A DNA stretch of 64,000 nt from positions 67,634 through 131,633 of the forward strand of contig DHVR01000068.1 in NCBI GenBank assembly GCA_002412765.1, read 5' to 3'. Positions 26,693 through 35,698 of this stretch are shown here, piece after piece (the stretch's first letter is position 1; the number at the start of each line of letters is the position of its first letter). Position numbers and translations under genes: made by a program. The DNA is from Leptolinea sp. UBA5203. GTDB lineage: Bacteria; Chloroflexota; Anaerolineae; Anaerolineales; Anaerolineaceae. Below the pieces are notes generated by a model. The model made no database searches. It saw only the letters and a list, made by a program, of their open reading frames with translations, and had not been told where the DNA came from.

Positions 26693-27958
26693 TTGAAAAA
26701 TATCGCCATGCTTTCTTATCATACCTGTCCTCTGGCCACTTTGGGCGGCAAGGACACCGGCGGCATGAATGTCTACGTCCGTGAATTGACCTATCACCTG
26801 GGCAAAATGGGCGTGCATGTGGATGTCTTTACCCGCTCCCAGGACGAACATGTTCCGCAGGTCTTGCATCAACTTTGTTACGGTAACCGCGTGGTACATG
26901 TGCCTGCCGGCCCGGAAATTTTCCTTCCCAAGCAGCAACTCAGCACCTACCTGCCGGATTTTGCCGAAGGGATCCTGCATTTTGCTGCGGAAAAAGGAAT
27001 ACAATATGACCTTATCCACAGCCATTACTGGATGTCCGGTATTGCTGGCAAAAAGCTCAAAGAAACCTGGAACATCCCCATGGTGCAGATGTTTCACACG
27101 CTGGGAAAAATGAAGAACCGCATCGCGCAAAGCCCTGCCGAAATGGAAGGGGAATATCGACTGAACGGCGAGCAGGAAGTAATTGATGCCGCCGACAAAA
27201 TCGTCATCGCCACACCAGCCGAACGCAGCCAGTTGGAGTTCCTCTATCAAACTCCCAGCACAAAAATGGAAATAATCCCGCCAGGGGTCGACACCAGCAA
27301 GTTTTACCCCATTCCAGCCGATGAAGCCAAAGCCGTCATCGGTATCTCTCCCAAAGATCGTATGCTGCTCTTTGTGGGCCGTATTGAACCCCTCAAGGGT
27401 ATTGATGTGCTCATGGAAGCCATCGCTCAACTGCACATAACCAATGAAATTGACGGCTGTCCGCATTATCTGGTTATTATCGGCGGCAATCCGGATGCTG
27501 AAGGCACTGATATGGATGGCGAGATGAATCGCCTAATGCAGCTGCGCCGGGACCTGGAACTGAAAGATATGGTGGTATTTCTGGGCAAACGCGACCAGGA
27601 TACCCTACCCTATTATTACTCTGCCGCTGAGATCGTGATCATGCCCTCGCACTATGAATCCTTTGGCATGGTGGCCCTGGAAGCTATGGCCTGCGGTACA
27701 CCGGTTGTGGCCAGTCAGGTGGGCGGTTTGGGTTTTCTGGTGCAGGATGGTGTAACCGGGTTTGTTGTTCCCAACGCAGACCCTGCATCACTGGCGGAAA
27801 AAATTAAGTTGCTGGTTTGTGACGAAGAATTACGCACCCAGATGGGTAAGAACGCAAACGCCTATGCGCAAGATTACGATTGGCATAAAATCACCGAACG
27901 AACCATTGATTTATATGAGCGCATGACCCAAACCGAGTCCGTGCAAAGTCCCTGGTAG
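26693..27958 (+). CDS. GT4-family glycosyltransferase
   Basis: 421 residues from a TTG start with GGGAGGAG 7 nt upstream; an in-frame ATG 72 nt earlier overlaps the tRNA-Thr gene and is unlikely. The GT-B fold is clear: N-terminal acceptor domain SYHTCPLATLGGKDTGGMNVYVREL with the GGMNVYV motif, then the donor domain LLFVGRIEPLKGIDVLMEAI and MPSHYESFGMVALEAMACGTPVVAS (E-x7-E). The sequence is closest in pattern to MshA / sucrose-phosphate-synthase-like GT4 enzymes that use nucleotide sugars. The acceptor is unknown. Confidence 0.88.
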   Translation: MKNIAMLSYHTCPLATLGGKDTGGMNVYVRELTYHLGKMGVHVDVFTRSQDEHVPQVLHQLCYGNRVVHVPAGPEIFLPKQQLSTYLPDFAEGILHFAAEKGIQYDLIHSHYWMSGIAGKKLKETWNIPMVQMFHTLGKMKNRIAQSPAEMEGEYRLNGEQEVIDAADKIVIATPAERSQLEFLYQTPSTKMEIIPPGVDTSKFYPIPADEAKAVIGISPKDRMLLFVGRIEPLKGIDVLMEAIAQLHITNEIDGCPHYLVIIGGNPDAEGTDMDGEMNRLMQLRRDLELKDMVVFLGKRDQDTLPYYYSAAEIVIMPSHYESFGMVALEAMACGTPVVASQVGGLGFLVQDGVTGFVVPNADPASLAEKIKLLVCDEELRTQMGKNANAYAQDYDWHKITERTIDLYERMTQTESVQSPW

Positions 27959-28031
27959 ATAAGTTCGATTTTCCTCGTCATTGGATTTTCCGATGCTTGG
28001 ATAACCAATCGCCTGTCATCCCCTAATACAT

Positions 28032-28072
28032 AACCTCTCCACCGAGATTTGGTCGGGGAGGTTTTATTTTTT
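28032..28072 (+). terminator. Terminator after the GT4 gene
   Basis: AACCTCTCC pairs with GGGGAGGTT (one G-T), followed by ttttatttttt. It overlaps the last codons of the convergent dinB gene. Confidence 0.65.
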
Positions 28073-29242
28073 CTTCAAGGTATTGGCTCGCTGGAGCAGA
28101 TCTTTTCCAAATCTGGCCCGTACTTCATCCACCGCACTTAGCAAGCGGCGTTCTTTTTCATCCTGGGTTTCCCATAACGGCAATTGATGCAAGGAATGGG
28201 TCAAGCCACTCACGCCCACCCCGATCAACCGTACCGGTTGATGGAAGGGAGAAAACGCCATCATTTGCTCATAAGCCTGCTCATAGATCACCCGATCCTG
28301 ATCAACCGGATTGTTTAATTTTTTTTGGCGGGTATGCGTATCAAAATTTGCCCAGCGGATTTTCAGCCGAATGGTGGTGCCGCACAGTCCGCTTTTGCGC
28401 AGGCGATACCCCACCTGTTCGGATAAATCCAGAAGTTGTTTGCGCAGAATCTCCGGATCGGAGACATCCTTATTGAAGGTCACTTCCTGACTGACTGATT
28501 TTACCGAATGGTCTTCCGCCACCGGCCGATCATCCAACCCTTGCGCTCGCTCCCACAAATCCCTACCGCTTTTGCCAAACACTTTTTCCAATTGATTGAC
28601 CGGCATGGATGCAATCTGTCCAATGGTTTTAAATCCCATTAAATTAAATCGTTCGGCCATTTTTGGCCCCACTCCCCACAACTCACGCACCGATAAATCA
28701 GCTAAAAAGGCAGCTTCCTCCCCTGGCTTGACTTCGGTAATCGCCATTGGTGGTGTGGGTTTCTTATGCGCGGATTTGCCGATATTATTGGCAATCTTGG
28801 CCATCAATTTATTACTGGCCACACCCAGCGATGTGGGCAATTGCGTACGGGTATAGATATCGGACTGCAGGCGTTTTGCAATCTGCACCCCGCTTTGTGG
28901 CAGGTCACTGACATCCAGGAAGGCTTCATCAATGGATATCTGCTGCACCAGAGGGGTCAAGTCCCGAATGATCGCCATCACCTTTTCGGATTCACAGGTG
29001 TAGGAACTAAAGCCTGAGTGAACAAAAATCAGCTCTGGGCAAAGACGCAAAGCTTGTGAACAGGGCATGGCAGAATGTACGCCGAATTGTCTGGCCGCGT
29101 AGGAACAGGAGGAAACCACACTGCGTCCGCTCGGATCTCCTCCCACGGCAAAAGGCTTACCTTTTAGCTGCGGTTGAGTTAACTCCTCCACAGAGCAAAA
29201 GAAAGCATCCAAATCAATGTGTAGAATCTTTCTTGGGCTCAT
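28064..29242 (-). CDS. dinB: DNA polymerase IV
   Basis: 392 residues, full length for the Y-family polymerase. The catalytic start is IDLDAFFCSVE (residues 9-19), the second acidic site is SIDEAFLDVSD near residue 105, and the fingers contain SSCSYAARQFGVHSAMP. Helix-hairpin-helix and little-finger domains follow. It performs error-prone translesion synthesis. A GAAC-N4-GTTC SOS box lies between its -10 and its start, indicating LexA control. Monocistronic. Confidence 0.96.
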   Translation of the reverse strand: MSPRKILHIDLDAFFCSVEELTQPQLKGKPFAVGGDPSGRSVVSSCSYAARQFGVHSAMPCSQALRLCPELIFVHSGFSSYTCESEKVMAIIRDLTPLVQQISIDEAFLDVSDLPQSGVQIAKRLQSDIYTRTQLPTSLGVASNKLMAKIANNIGKSAHKKPTPPMAITEVKPGEEAAFLADLSVRELWGVGPKMAERFNLMGFKTIGQIASMPVNQLEKVFGKSGRDLWERAQGLDDRPVAEDHSVKSVSQEVTFNKDVSDPEILRKQLLDLSEQVGYRLRKSGLCGTTIRLKIRWANFDTHTRQKKLNNPVDQDRVIYEQAYEQMMAFSPFHQPVRLIGVGVSGLTHSLHQLPLWETQDEKERRLLSAVDEVRARFGKDLLQRANTLKKK

Positions 29243-29253
29243 AACTTCCTGTT

Positions 29254-29267
29254 AGAACTTTTGTTCT
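29254..29267 (-). promoter_or_regulatory. LexA/SOS box of dinB
   Basis: AGAACTTTTGTTCT (palindrome GAAC-N4-GTTC) stands 3 nt downstream of a TATAAT -10 (29276-29271, minus) and 11 nt upstream of the dinB ATG. It matches the Gram-positive DinR/LexA consensus. Confidence 0.65.
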
Positions 29268-29288
29268 TTTATTATATCACGTTCAGGC

Positions 29289-29317
29289 AAAAAAACAGCC
29301 CGTATTGCGGGCTGTTC
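29289..29317 (-). terminator. Terminator of the CBM9-like lipoprotein gene
   Basis: On the minus strand, ACAGCCCGC pairs with CGGGCTGT around a short AATA loop, followed by a T-run, seven bases after the stop of the 29324 gene. Confidence 0.75.
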
Positions 29318-29323
29318 GTTTTC

Positions 29324-30229
29324 TTATTGGGTCAGAAGTAGCTGTCCCCAGGATGTTGGGTCCAACAAATGCCGCCCCGGAACACAGGAAATCATACTCT
29401 GTTGGATATTTTCACTGGTATTGTCGTTATCGGACACCGAGAAAGCAAATCCATAGGTCGCCCAAGCATAAGGTGAAACACCCAGTACACTCCATGGGAT
29501 GGCCGCTTCCACACGGGTGATGCCATCCGACCGTACAGAGCCGATTACAACACCATTGCGAGCCCCACCGCCGCTGCGCGGGAACCAGGCTACGGCTTCT
29601 TTTGTCCCATTGACATCAGGCTTGCCGGGAGATATACCAAGTTGATAATCATCGCCGGACATTTCAGCCCAATAAAAGTCCTCGTAAAGATAGGAATCAA
29701 AAAGAAGTTCCAGGCTATCTCCCTTATATAGGTCCTGACCGGAGGCATTCTGGGCATACACATCATCGGTTATTTTTGTAGCCAGGTAGAGATTGTTCCA
29801 ATCCCAGCCGATACGCAGGGAAGCACCGAGGTCTGTTTCCCCGCTGCGTTCGCCCGCACCATACACCACAGCGTTACAGTTGTACGCCGTGTTGCTCCAC
29901 TCATCCCAAACTCCGTCGATAACCGGCGGCGAATAGAGATATGTGGCAAAGAAGGTGCCCCCTCCACGATTAGGCAAAGGTGTACCTGTAAGCGTAGCGG
30001 TTGGCGTTACTGTGCTGGTGAATGTCAGACTTGGTTCAGGCGTGGCTGTTAGCGGCTCGGTCGTGACAGTTGCCGGATCCATCGTCGCTGCCGAAGGGAC
30101 TTCCATCGTTGCGATCAGGATTATGGGTGTCTGAGTTACCAAGGAAACGGTACTACCGGTTAGTTGACATGCACTCATACCCATTGCCAGACTCAAGAAT
30201 AATAGCATTGCCGTACTTCGTTTTCTCAT
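29324..30229 (-). CDS. Lipoprotein with CBM9/DOMON-like domain
   Basis: 301 residues. The lipoprotein signal MRKRSTAMLLFLSLAMGMSAC gives an acylated Cys near residue 21. A Pro/Thr-rich linker follows to about residue 80. Then comes a carbohydrate-binding family 9-like domain, seen in VIDGVWDEWSNTAYNC, DLGASLRIGWDWNNLYLATKITDDV and the terminal VEAAIPWSVLGVSPYAWATYGFAFSVSDND. It probably binds sugars or a haem/ligand at the cell surface. The start MRKRS at 30229 is chosen; an ATG 12 nt earlier has no spacer to its AGAAAGG site. Confidence 0.85.
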   Translation of the reverse strand: MRKRSTAMLLFLSLAMGMSACQLTGSTVSLVTQTPIILIATMEVPSAATMDPATVTTEPLTATPEPSLTFTSTVTPTATLTGTPLPNRGGGTFFATYLYSPPVIDGVWDEWSNTAYNCNAVVYGAGERSGETDLGASLRIGWDWNNLYLATKITDDVYAQNASGQDLYKGDSLELLFDSYLYEDFYWAEMSGDDYQLGISPGKPDVNGTKEAVAWFPRSGGGARNGVVIGSVRSDGITRVEAAIPWSVLGVSPYAWATYGFAFSVSDNDNTSENIQQSMISCVPGRHLLDPTSWGQLLLTQ

Positions 30230-30512
30230 CCTATTACCCATCCTTTCTAGATTCTCTATGATTATAGCGTGAAGTAGAGACGAAAGAAAGAATATTCCGA
30301 GATCTTCACCAATTCTTCTTCTTAGATATTTTTCTTGATATTTTTCACCTTATTTGTGGATATTTTAGTCATATAAACCAAAATGATGATATAAAAATCA
30401 ACCTTTTCTGTATATCCCATGTCTTTACCAAACCTATCTTTATTGCTACAATAAAAACATAGATTGTGAAATTAATCACAAACTACATTATCAAAGATAC
30501 ATGGAGTACAAG

Positions 30513-33146
30513 ATGATGTCCAAAAAAGAATCCGTTTCAAGTGAAACGTCACCACTCACCAGTATGACTCCCATGGAGGAATTGAACGCCCTGATCGCCC
30601 GGGTTCAAGCTGCGCAGAGAAAATTTTCAACGTATTCACAGCAACAGGTGGATGCAATTTTCCGTGCAGCATCCATTGCGGCAAATGCAGAACGCATTAC
30701 CCTTGCCAAGGAAGCTGTTACAGAAACTGGCATGGGCATCGTGGAAGATAAAGTGATTAAAAATCATTTTGCCGCTGAATACATCTACAACAAATACCGC
30801 ACAACACAAACCTGCGGTGTAATCGAATTCGATCCCACCTTTGGCATTGAAAAAGTAGCAGAACCGGTAGGTGTGATCTGCGGTATCATCCCTACCACTA
30901 ACCCAACTTCCACAACGATTTTCAAATCCCTGATTGCCTTGAAAACGCGCAATGCAATCATATTTTCTCCCCACCCGCGTGCCAAACAATGCACGGTACA
31001 TGCTGCTAAAATCATCCTGGATGCCGCCGTAAAAGCTGGAGCGCCGGCTGATATTATTGGCTGGATTGAGAACCCTACCATTGAATTAGCCAATGCCTTG
31101 ATGACCCACAGCGGCATCAATTTAATCCTGGCCACGGGAGGACCAGGCATGGTCAAAGCCGCTTATAGCAGCGGAATTCCCGCAATCGGGGTTGGCGCAG
31201 GCAATACCCCAGCCTTAATCGATGAGACGGCTGATATCCGTATGGCAGTAAATTCTATCTTGATGAGCAAGACTTTTGATAATGGTGTTGTGTGTGCCTC
31301 AGAACAATGTCTGGTTGTTCACACCGATGTATACGATGAAGTCATTGCCGAATTCAAGAGCCGGGACGGCTATGTCCTCTCCAAAGAGGAGAAGGCAAGT
31401 TTGGCAGCGATCATGATCAATCCAAAGTCCTGTGCTATCAGCCCGGCTATCGTCGGTCAATCTGCACCTAAAATCGCTGAAATGGCCGGTATTCAGGTTC
31501 CACCCACTACCAAATTGCTGATCGCTGAAATTGATAAAGTTGTTCCTGAGGAAGCCTTTGCCCACGAGAAACTCTCCCCGGTGCTTGGCATAATGCGCTG
31601 TACAAGTTTTGAGCAGGGTATTAAATTCGCAAGTCAATTAGTGGAGCTGGGTGGTATTGGTCACACCTCTGTAATTTATACAGATAAACGGAATCATGAC
31701 CGCATCCACCAATTCGGTACGGAGATGCGAACCGGTCGTGTTCTAAGTAATATGCCATCCTCTCAGGGAGCGATCGGAGATATTTACAATTTTCGTCTGG
31801 AGCCTTCCCTGACGTTGGGCTGCGGAAGCTGGGGCGGGAACTCCGTCAGTGAGAATGTGGGTGTAAAACATCTAATGAATATCAAAACCGTTGCAGAAAG
31901 AAGAGAAAATATGTTGTGGTTTCGTGTCCCACCTAAAATATACCTGAAATCCGGCTGTCTGCCTGTAGCCTTGCAAGATCTAACTGGCAAGAAACGCGCC
32001 TTCATCATTACCGATTCCGCCCTGTTCAATTTAGGTTTCGTGGAAAAAATCACCTCCATTCTTGAACCAATGGGCATTGAGTGCGAATGTTTTCATCAGG
32101 TACAGCCCGACCCGACCCTTTCAACCGTTCAACAAGGTGTTGCCCTCATTAACGCCTTTAAACCGGATGTTGTTATAGCGTTGGGAGGCGGTTCCCCCAT
32201 GGATGCCGCCAAGATCATCTGGATGCTTTATGAACATCCGGAGGTAGATTTTGAAGGACTCTCCTTGCGTTTTATGGATATTCGAAAACGTATTTATACA
32301 TTTCCCTTGATGGGGCAGAAAGCCATGATGGTCGCCATCCCGACAACCTCTGGTACCGGATCGGAAGTGACGCCTTTCGCCGTCATAACCGATGATCGCA
32401 GCGGATTGAAATATCCCATTGCAGATTACTCGCTCACTCCGGATATCGCGATTGTGGATGCTGACCTGGTGCGTCAAATGCCAAAAAGCCTGGTGGCCGC
32501 TGGTGGTTTCGACGCGATCGTCCACAATATCGAGGCCATTGTCTCTGTAACCGCCACGGATTACACCACCGGCATTGCGCTGGAATCCCTTCGGGTATTA
32601 TTCAAATATTTACAGCGTTCCTTCGATCTTGGTGCCGAGGACCTTCGTGCTCAGGAAAAAGTGCATAACGCTTCCACAATGGCCGGTATGGCATTCGCGA
32701 ACGCATTTCTGGGTATTTGCCACTCCATGGCTCATAAACTCGGTGCTGAATTCCATATTCCCCACGGTATCGCTAATGCTCTGCTGCTGCCTACTGTGGT
32801 GCGATTCAACGCAACGGACAACCCCACCAAACAAGCAGCCTTCCCACAGTACCGCTATCCGGGAGCAATTGTTCGATATACGCGTATTGCGGATTTCCTA
32901 AACCTGGGTGGCGACACCAGCGAAGAGAAAATTGAAGCTCTAATCAACGCCCTGGAAGATATGAAAACCGGGTTGAAAATTCCCCGCACAATTCAAGAAT
33001 ACGGCATTCCTGAGAAGGAGTTTTTATCAAAAGTTGAGCATCTCGCCGAAGAGGCGTTTGATGACCAGTGCACCGGTACCAATCCGCGCTACCCGTTGAT
33101 CAGTGAATTACGCGAATTATATCTGAAAGCTTATTACGGGAAGTAG
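30513..33146 (+). CDS. adhE: Bifunctional acetaldehyde-CoA / alcohol dehydrogenase
   Basis: 877 residues, the normal length. The N-terminal half is the CoA-acylating aldehyde dehydrogenase (GVICGIIPTTNPTSTTIFKSL; catalytic Cys in FDNGVVCASEQCLV near residue 257). The C-terminal half is an iron-dependent alcohol dehydrogenase (VIALGGGSPMDAAKIIW, TTSGTGSEVTPFAVI, and iron ligands in GICHSMAHKLGAEFHIPHG). It reduces acetyl-CoA to ethanol, reoxidising two NADH. The start ATG lies 6 nt after GGAG, which itself overlaps an upstream ATG. The enzyme typically forms spirosome filaments. Confidence 0.96.
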   Translation: MMSKKESVSSETSPLTSMTPMEELNALIARVQAAQRKFSTYSQQQVDAIFRAASIAANAERITLAKEAVTETGMGIVEDKVIKNHFAAEYIYNKYRTTQTCGVIEFDPTFGIEKVAEPVGVICGIIPTTNPTSTTIFKSLIALKTRNAIIFSPHPRAKQCTVHAAKIILDAAVKAGAPADIIGWIENPTIELANALMTHSGINLILATGGPGMVKAAYSSGIPAIGVGAGNTPALIDETADIRMAVNSILMSKTFDNGVVCASEQCLVVHTDVYDEVIAEFKSRDGYVLSKEEKASLAAIMINPKSCAISPAIVGQSAPKIAEMAGIQVPPTTKLLIAEIDKVVPEEAFAHEKLSPVLGIMRCTSFEQGIKFASQLVELGGIGHTSVIYTDKRNHDRIHQFGTEMRTGRVLSNMPSSQGAIGDIYNFRLEPSLTLGCGSWGGNSVSENVGVKHLMNIKTVAERRENMLWFRVPPKIYLKSGCLPVALQDLTGKKRAFIITDSALFNLGFVEKITSILEPMGIECECFHQVQPDPTLSTVQQGVALINAFKPDVVIALGGGSPMDAAKIIWMLYEHPEVDFEGLSLRFMDIRKRIYTFPLMGQKAMMVAIPTTSGTGSEVTPFAVITDDRSGLKYPIADYSLTPDIAIVDADLVRQMPKSLVAAGGFDAIVHNIEAIVSVTATDYTTGIALESLRVLFKYLQRSFDLGAEDLRAQEKVHNASTMAGMAFANAFLGICHSMAHKLGAEFHIPHGIANALLLPTVVRFNATDNPTKQAAFPQYRYPGAIVRYTRIADFLNLGGDTSEEKIEALINALEDMKTGLKIPRTIQEYGIPEKEFLSKVEHLAEEAFDDQCTGTNPRYPLISELRELYLKAYYGK

Positions 33147-33161
33147 ATTTTATTCAATGCA

Positions 33162-33187
33162 CCCCGGCGGCTCAAAAGCCGCCGGGA
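33162..33187 (+). terminator. Hairpin after adhE
   Basis: CCCGGCGGCT pairs perfectly with AGCCGCCGGG around caaa. There is no T-run, so it may act as a Rho-independent terminator only weakly or as a 3'-end stabiliser. Confidence 0.55.
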
Positions 33188-33365
33188 TCAGTTCTTGCGC
33201 TATAACGAAGGTGCAGAATATTCAACCAGAGCATAAATAGCTGGGAAATCATGGATCTGGCCAGCAAACCATAATCTGCATGTTCTAAAATCCCATTTCA
33301 TGAATGGACCCAAGCAAATCACATTTCATGTCTGGCTTTCTTCTAGACTCGATAAGTAAAATGAA

Positions 33366-33395
33366 TTGGTCATGACCCTTAATTACAGGTATAAT
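33366..33395 (+). promoter_or_regulatory. Promoter of the NrtR-like gene, near-leaderless
   Basis: TTGGTC (33366-33371), an 18-bp spacer and TATAAT (33390-33395). The ATG at 33406 begins about 10 nt after the -10, leaving only a few leader nucleotides and no Shine-Dalgarno. Confidence 0.5.
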
Positions 33396-33405
33396 TTTTT
33401 TAGCA

Positions 33406-34056
33406 ATGTCAACTACTGAGTCTCTTATCCCTGAAATCAAAGTCATCTTGTTTTGCTTGAAAGAAGAGGCATTACAGGTCTTGGTACACCCTTCTGACTC
33501 CCAGAATCGAGTAGATTTTCCTACCGGTTTGATCGAAGCCGGGAGTTCCCTGGAAGGAAATGTCCAAAACTGCCTCAGAAAACTGCTGCCGGCTGATGAA
33601 ATTTATCTGGAACAGCTTTTTACTTATGGGGATGGGCTGGTTGAACAGGGTCAGCGTCATTTATCCGTGGTGTATTTTGCGCTGCTGCCAAATAATAAAA
33701 GTGATTTTACCCATCACCATGTGATCTGGAAACCGGTCTTAGAACGGAATAGTTTTCCTGAATATGAATTGGAAATCTTGGATTATGCCTTGCGCCGACT
33801 GCGCTATAAACTGGAATACACAGCCGTAGGATTTGAACTGCTGCCTGAGACTTTCAGCTTATCTGAATTACAGCGTACTTATGAGATCATCCTGGATGAA
33901 CCCCTGGATAAACGCAATTTTCGCCGCCGTATCCTGCAAGCCAATATCATTGAACCCACAACCTATCGCAAGACCGGCGAAGGCCGTCCGGCAGCCCTTT
34001 ACCGTTACCGTTCGGATGCTGTGGCAGAAATCAAAGCCCGGCGCCTGTTTCCCTAG
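33406..34056 (+). CDS. NrtR-like NUDIX transcriptional regulator
   Basis: 216 residues. The N-terminal NUDIX-fold domain has a degraded NUDIX box (GLIEAGSSLEGNVQNCLRKLL, lacking the REUxEE glutamates), so it is a ligand-binding rather than catalytic domain. The C-terminal winged helix is LSELQRTYEIILDEPLDKRNFRRRIL...TGEGRPAALYRYR, typical of NrtR-type regulators. NrtR proteins sense ADP-ribose and repress NAD-metabolism genes. The target here is unclear: no NAD synthesis gene is adjacent, and adhE lies just upstream. Confidence 0.85.
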   Translation: MSTTESLIPEIKVILFCLKEEALQVLVHPSDSQNRVDFPTGLIEAGSSLEGNVQNCLRKLLPADEIYLEQLFTYGDGLVEQGQRHLSVVYFALLPNNKSDFTHHHVIWKPVLERNSFPEYELEILDYALRRLRYKLEYTAVGFELLPETFSLSELQRTYEIILDEPLDKRNFRRRILQANIIEPTTYRKTGEGRPAALYRYRSDAVAEIKARRLFP

Positions 34057-34117
34057 TTAAGTCAATCCCTCGCAGACCAATATCAGCTTCCAACTTCTTC
34101 ATTTCCCAGTAATTCTT

Positions 34118-34729
34118 TCAAGATTCGGGTTTGATTAGCCCCTCTAATAAGATATCCATTGAAGTATCGATCTCTTGGAAAACATCATCAGAACGGATAG
34201 CATCATTTTCTGCAAACTGCAAAGATAAAATGCCCTGGATCACATAAATCAAGGCTTTACCCACACTGCCCACTTTTTCAGGTGAACAGTATCCAGCTCG
34301 AATTAGAAATTCAAATCCTTGAGCGAATTGTCCACGATATTCCTCTGTCTCAACTAGACTGGGACTCTTCTTTTGAGATTTATCCAAAGAACGAAAGTAG
34401 AAAAAGCGGAAGACGGCTGGATGGTCCAGATAATATTTTGCATAAGCATGAAACAATTTCTTAAGGTCAGCTACACTCTCAACTGGTCCTTTGAATGAAA
34501 CCTCAAGATGATCTGCCACATCCTTGATTAGCAAATTTCTGGCATACCATAACATTTCATCCAGATTGTCAAAATGATTGTATATGGTCGCGAAAGAATA
34601 ACCGGCTTTTTCCGCCACTTTGCGGATGGAAACAGCCTCTTCACCTTCTTCCAAAATGATTTGCCGGGTGATCTCGGCAAAGTATTGTTTTACCCGTTCG
34701 GATTTTTTTTGGTCATTTACTTTAACCAT
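34118..34729 (-). CDS. TetR-family regulator
   Basis: 203 residues. The N-terminal HTH (ILEEGEEAVSIRKVAEKAGYSFATIYNHFDNLDEML, residues 22-57) is a typical TetR DNA-binding domain; the rest is a helical ligand-binding domain. It overlaps the upstream DUF4386 gene by 8 nt, so the two are translationally coupled. A perfect 15-bp palindrome in the promoter region of that operon (35531-35545) is the likely operator. Confidence 0.9.
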   Translation of the reverse strand: MVKVNDQKKSERVKQYFAEITRQIILEEGEEAVSIRKVAEKAGYSFATIYNHFDNLDEMLWYARNLLIKDVADHLEVSFKGPVESVADLKKLFHAYAKYYLDHPAVFRFFYFRSLDKSQKKSPSLVETEEYRGQFAQGFEFLIRAGYCSPEKVGSVGKALIYVIQGILSLQFAENDAIRSDDVFQEIDTSMDILLEGLIKPES

Positions 34730-35477
34730 GGACTATTTCCGTCGGTTGATCCGCGGATGATTTCAGGGAACGATAGATGCGCAGTGTATCCACCAACATG
34801 CCAGCAAACCAGAGAATATAGATGGGGCCAGCAATGATAAGAATCAAATCCGGTACTGAAAAACGGAAATACCCCAGAAGATGTTGACATAAATCGAGAC
34901 CGTTGGCAATCAAACCAGAGATGGCAGTTACTTTTCCAAACTGAGGACTGCGCAGCATCACCAGGCTGACCAGTACTCCACCACCTTGCAAAAACAAACC
35001 TGTGAAAAAGCCCGAGGTGCTATTCCATAAATTGCGGGCTATGACGGCTTCCCCGGCAGCCAGCAATTGCTGACGAATCCCAGGGTCGGTGGTTGCCCAA
35101 TATTTCTCCCCCAGATACAACATGGAAAAACCGGAATGCGCACTAACGCATAAGATTGCGGCGGTAAAAATCATCAAACCACCCACCAGCGAGAGGGTCA
35201 AATGTTTCCGTGCCAGAAAATAGAAAATCCCGAGGAAAGTAAACAGGTATAACACCACCAAGGTAACGGAGAAGATATCATCCATCAGGAAGCCAATCCA
35301 TTTGTTTTCCTGCATTGTTGCAAAAAATGAGACTGCATCATCCACTTGAAATCCCCAGGCAATCATGACCGCTGCACCGGCAACGATACTAACTAACTGT
35401 AGGATCAATGATCCAATACTGACACGCAACAGCGAACGCAGCTGCGAAGGATGAATTTTCAAAGATTGTGAATTCAC
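34722..35477 (-). CDS. DUF4386-type membrane protein
   Basis: 251 residues with about six transmembrane segments (among them IGSLILQLVSIVAGAAVMIAWG, SVTLVVLYLFTFLGIFYFLA and LILIIAGPIYILWFAGML). The topology and the LWNSTSGFFTGLFLQGGGV region match the DUF4386 family of unknown function. The start is GTG, 7 nt after AAGGAG. It is first in an operon with the TetR gene, so it is probably the regulator's target. Confidence 0.8.
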   Translation of the reverse strand: MNSQSLKIHPSQLRSLLRVSIGSLILQLVSIVAGAAVMIAWGFQVDDAVSFFATMQENKWIGFLMDDIFSVTLVVLYLFTFLGIFYFLARKHLTLSLVGGLMIFTAAILCVSAHSGFSMLYLGEKYWATTDPGIRQQLLAAGEAVIARNLWNSTSGFFTGLFLQGGGVLVSLVMLRSPQFGKVTAISGLIANGLDLCQHLLGYFRFSVPDLILIIAGPIYILWFAGMLVDTLRIYRSLKSSADQPTEIVHG

Positions 35478-35530
35478 GATAAGACTCCTTAAGATTATTA
35501 TTCTATTATATATACAATTGCTTTATTTTT

Positions 35531-35545
35531 TATAACACTGTTATA
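35531..35545. promoter_or_regulatory. Candidate TetR operator
   Basis: TATAACACTGTTATA, a perfect palindrome centred on one base, lies 54 bp upstream of the DUF4386-TetR operon. This is the usual size and position for an autoregulatory TetR-family site. Confidence 0.55.
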
Positions 35546-35639
35546 TTATTTCATTTTTATCCATCTGTCAATACCACAAACATTCAGGTTGAACTTGAAG
35601 TGCGAATGTCTATTAAAAACAAAAAAGGATATATAAACA

Positions 35640-35662
35640 CGGTCTGTTTGAAACACAGACCG
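35640..35662 (-). terminator. Hairpin after the 35699 gene
   Basis: GGTCTGT and ACAGACC pair around 7 nt, just downstream of the reverse-strand 35699 gene; a T-rich stretch follows on the minus strand. Confidence 0.5.
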
Positions 35663-35698
35663 GGGGGGTTATCGCTAAGTTGTGGTCAAATAAGGGAT

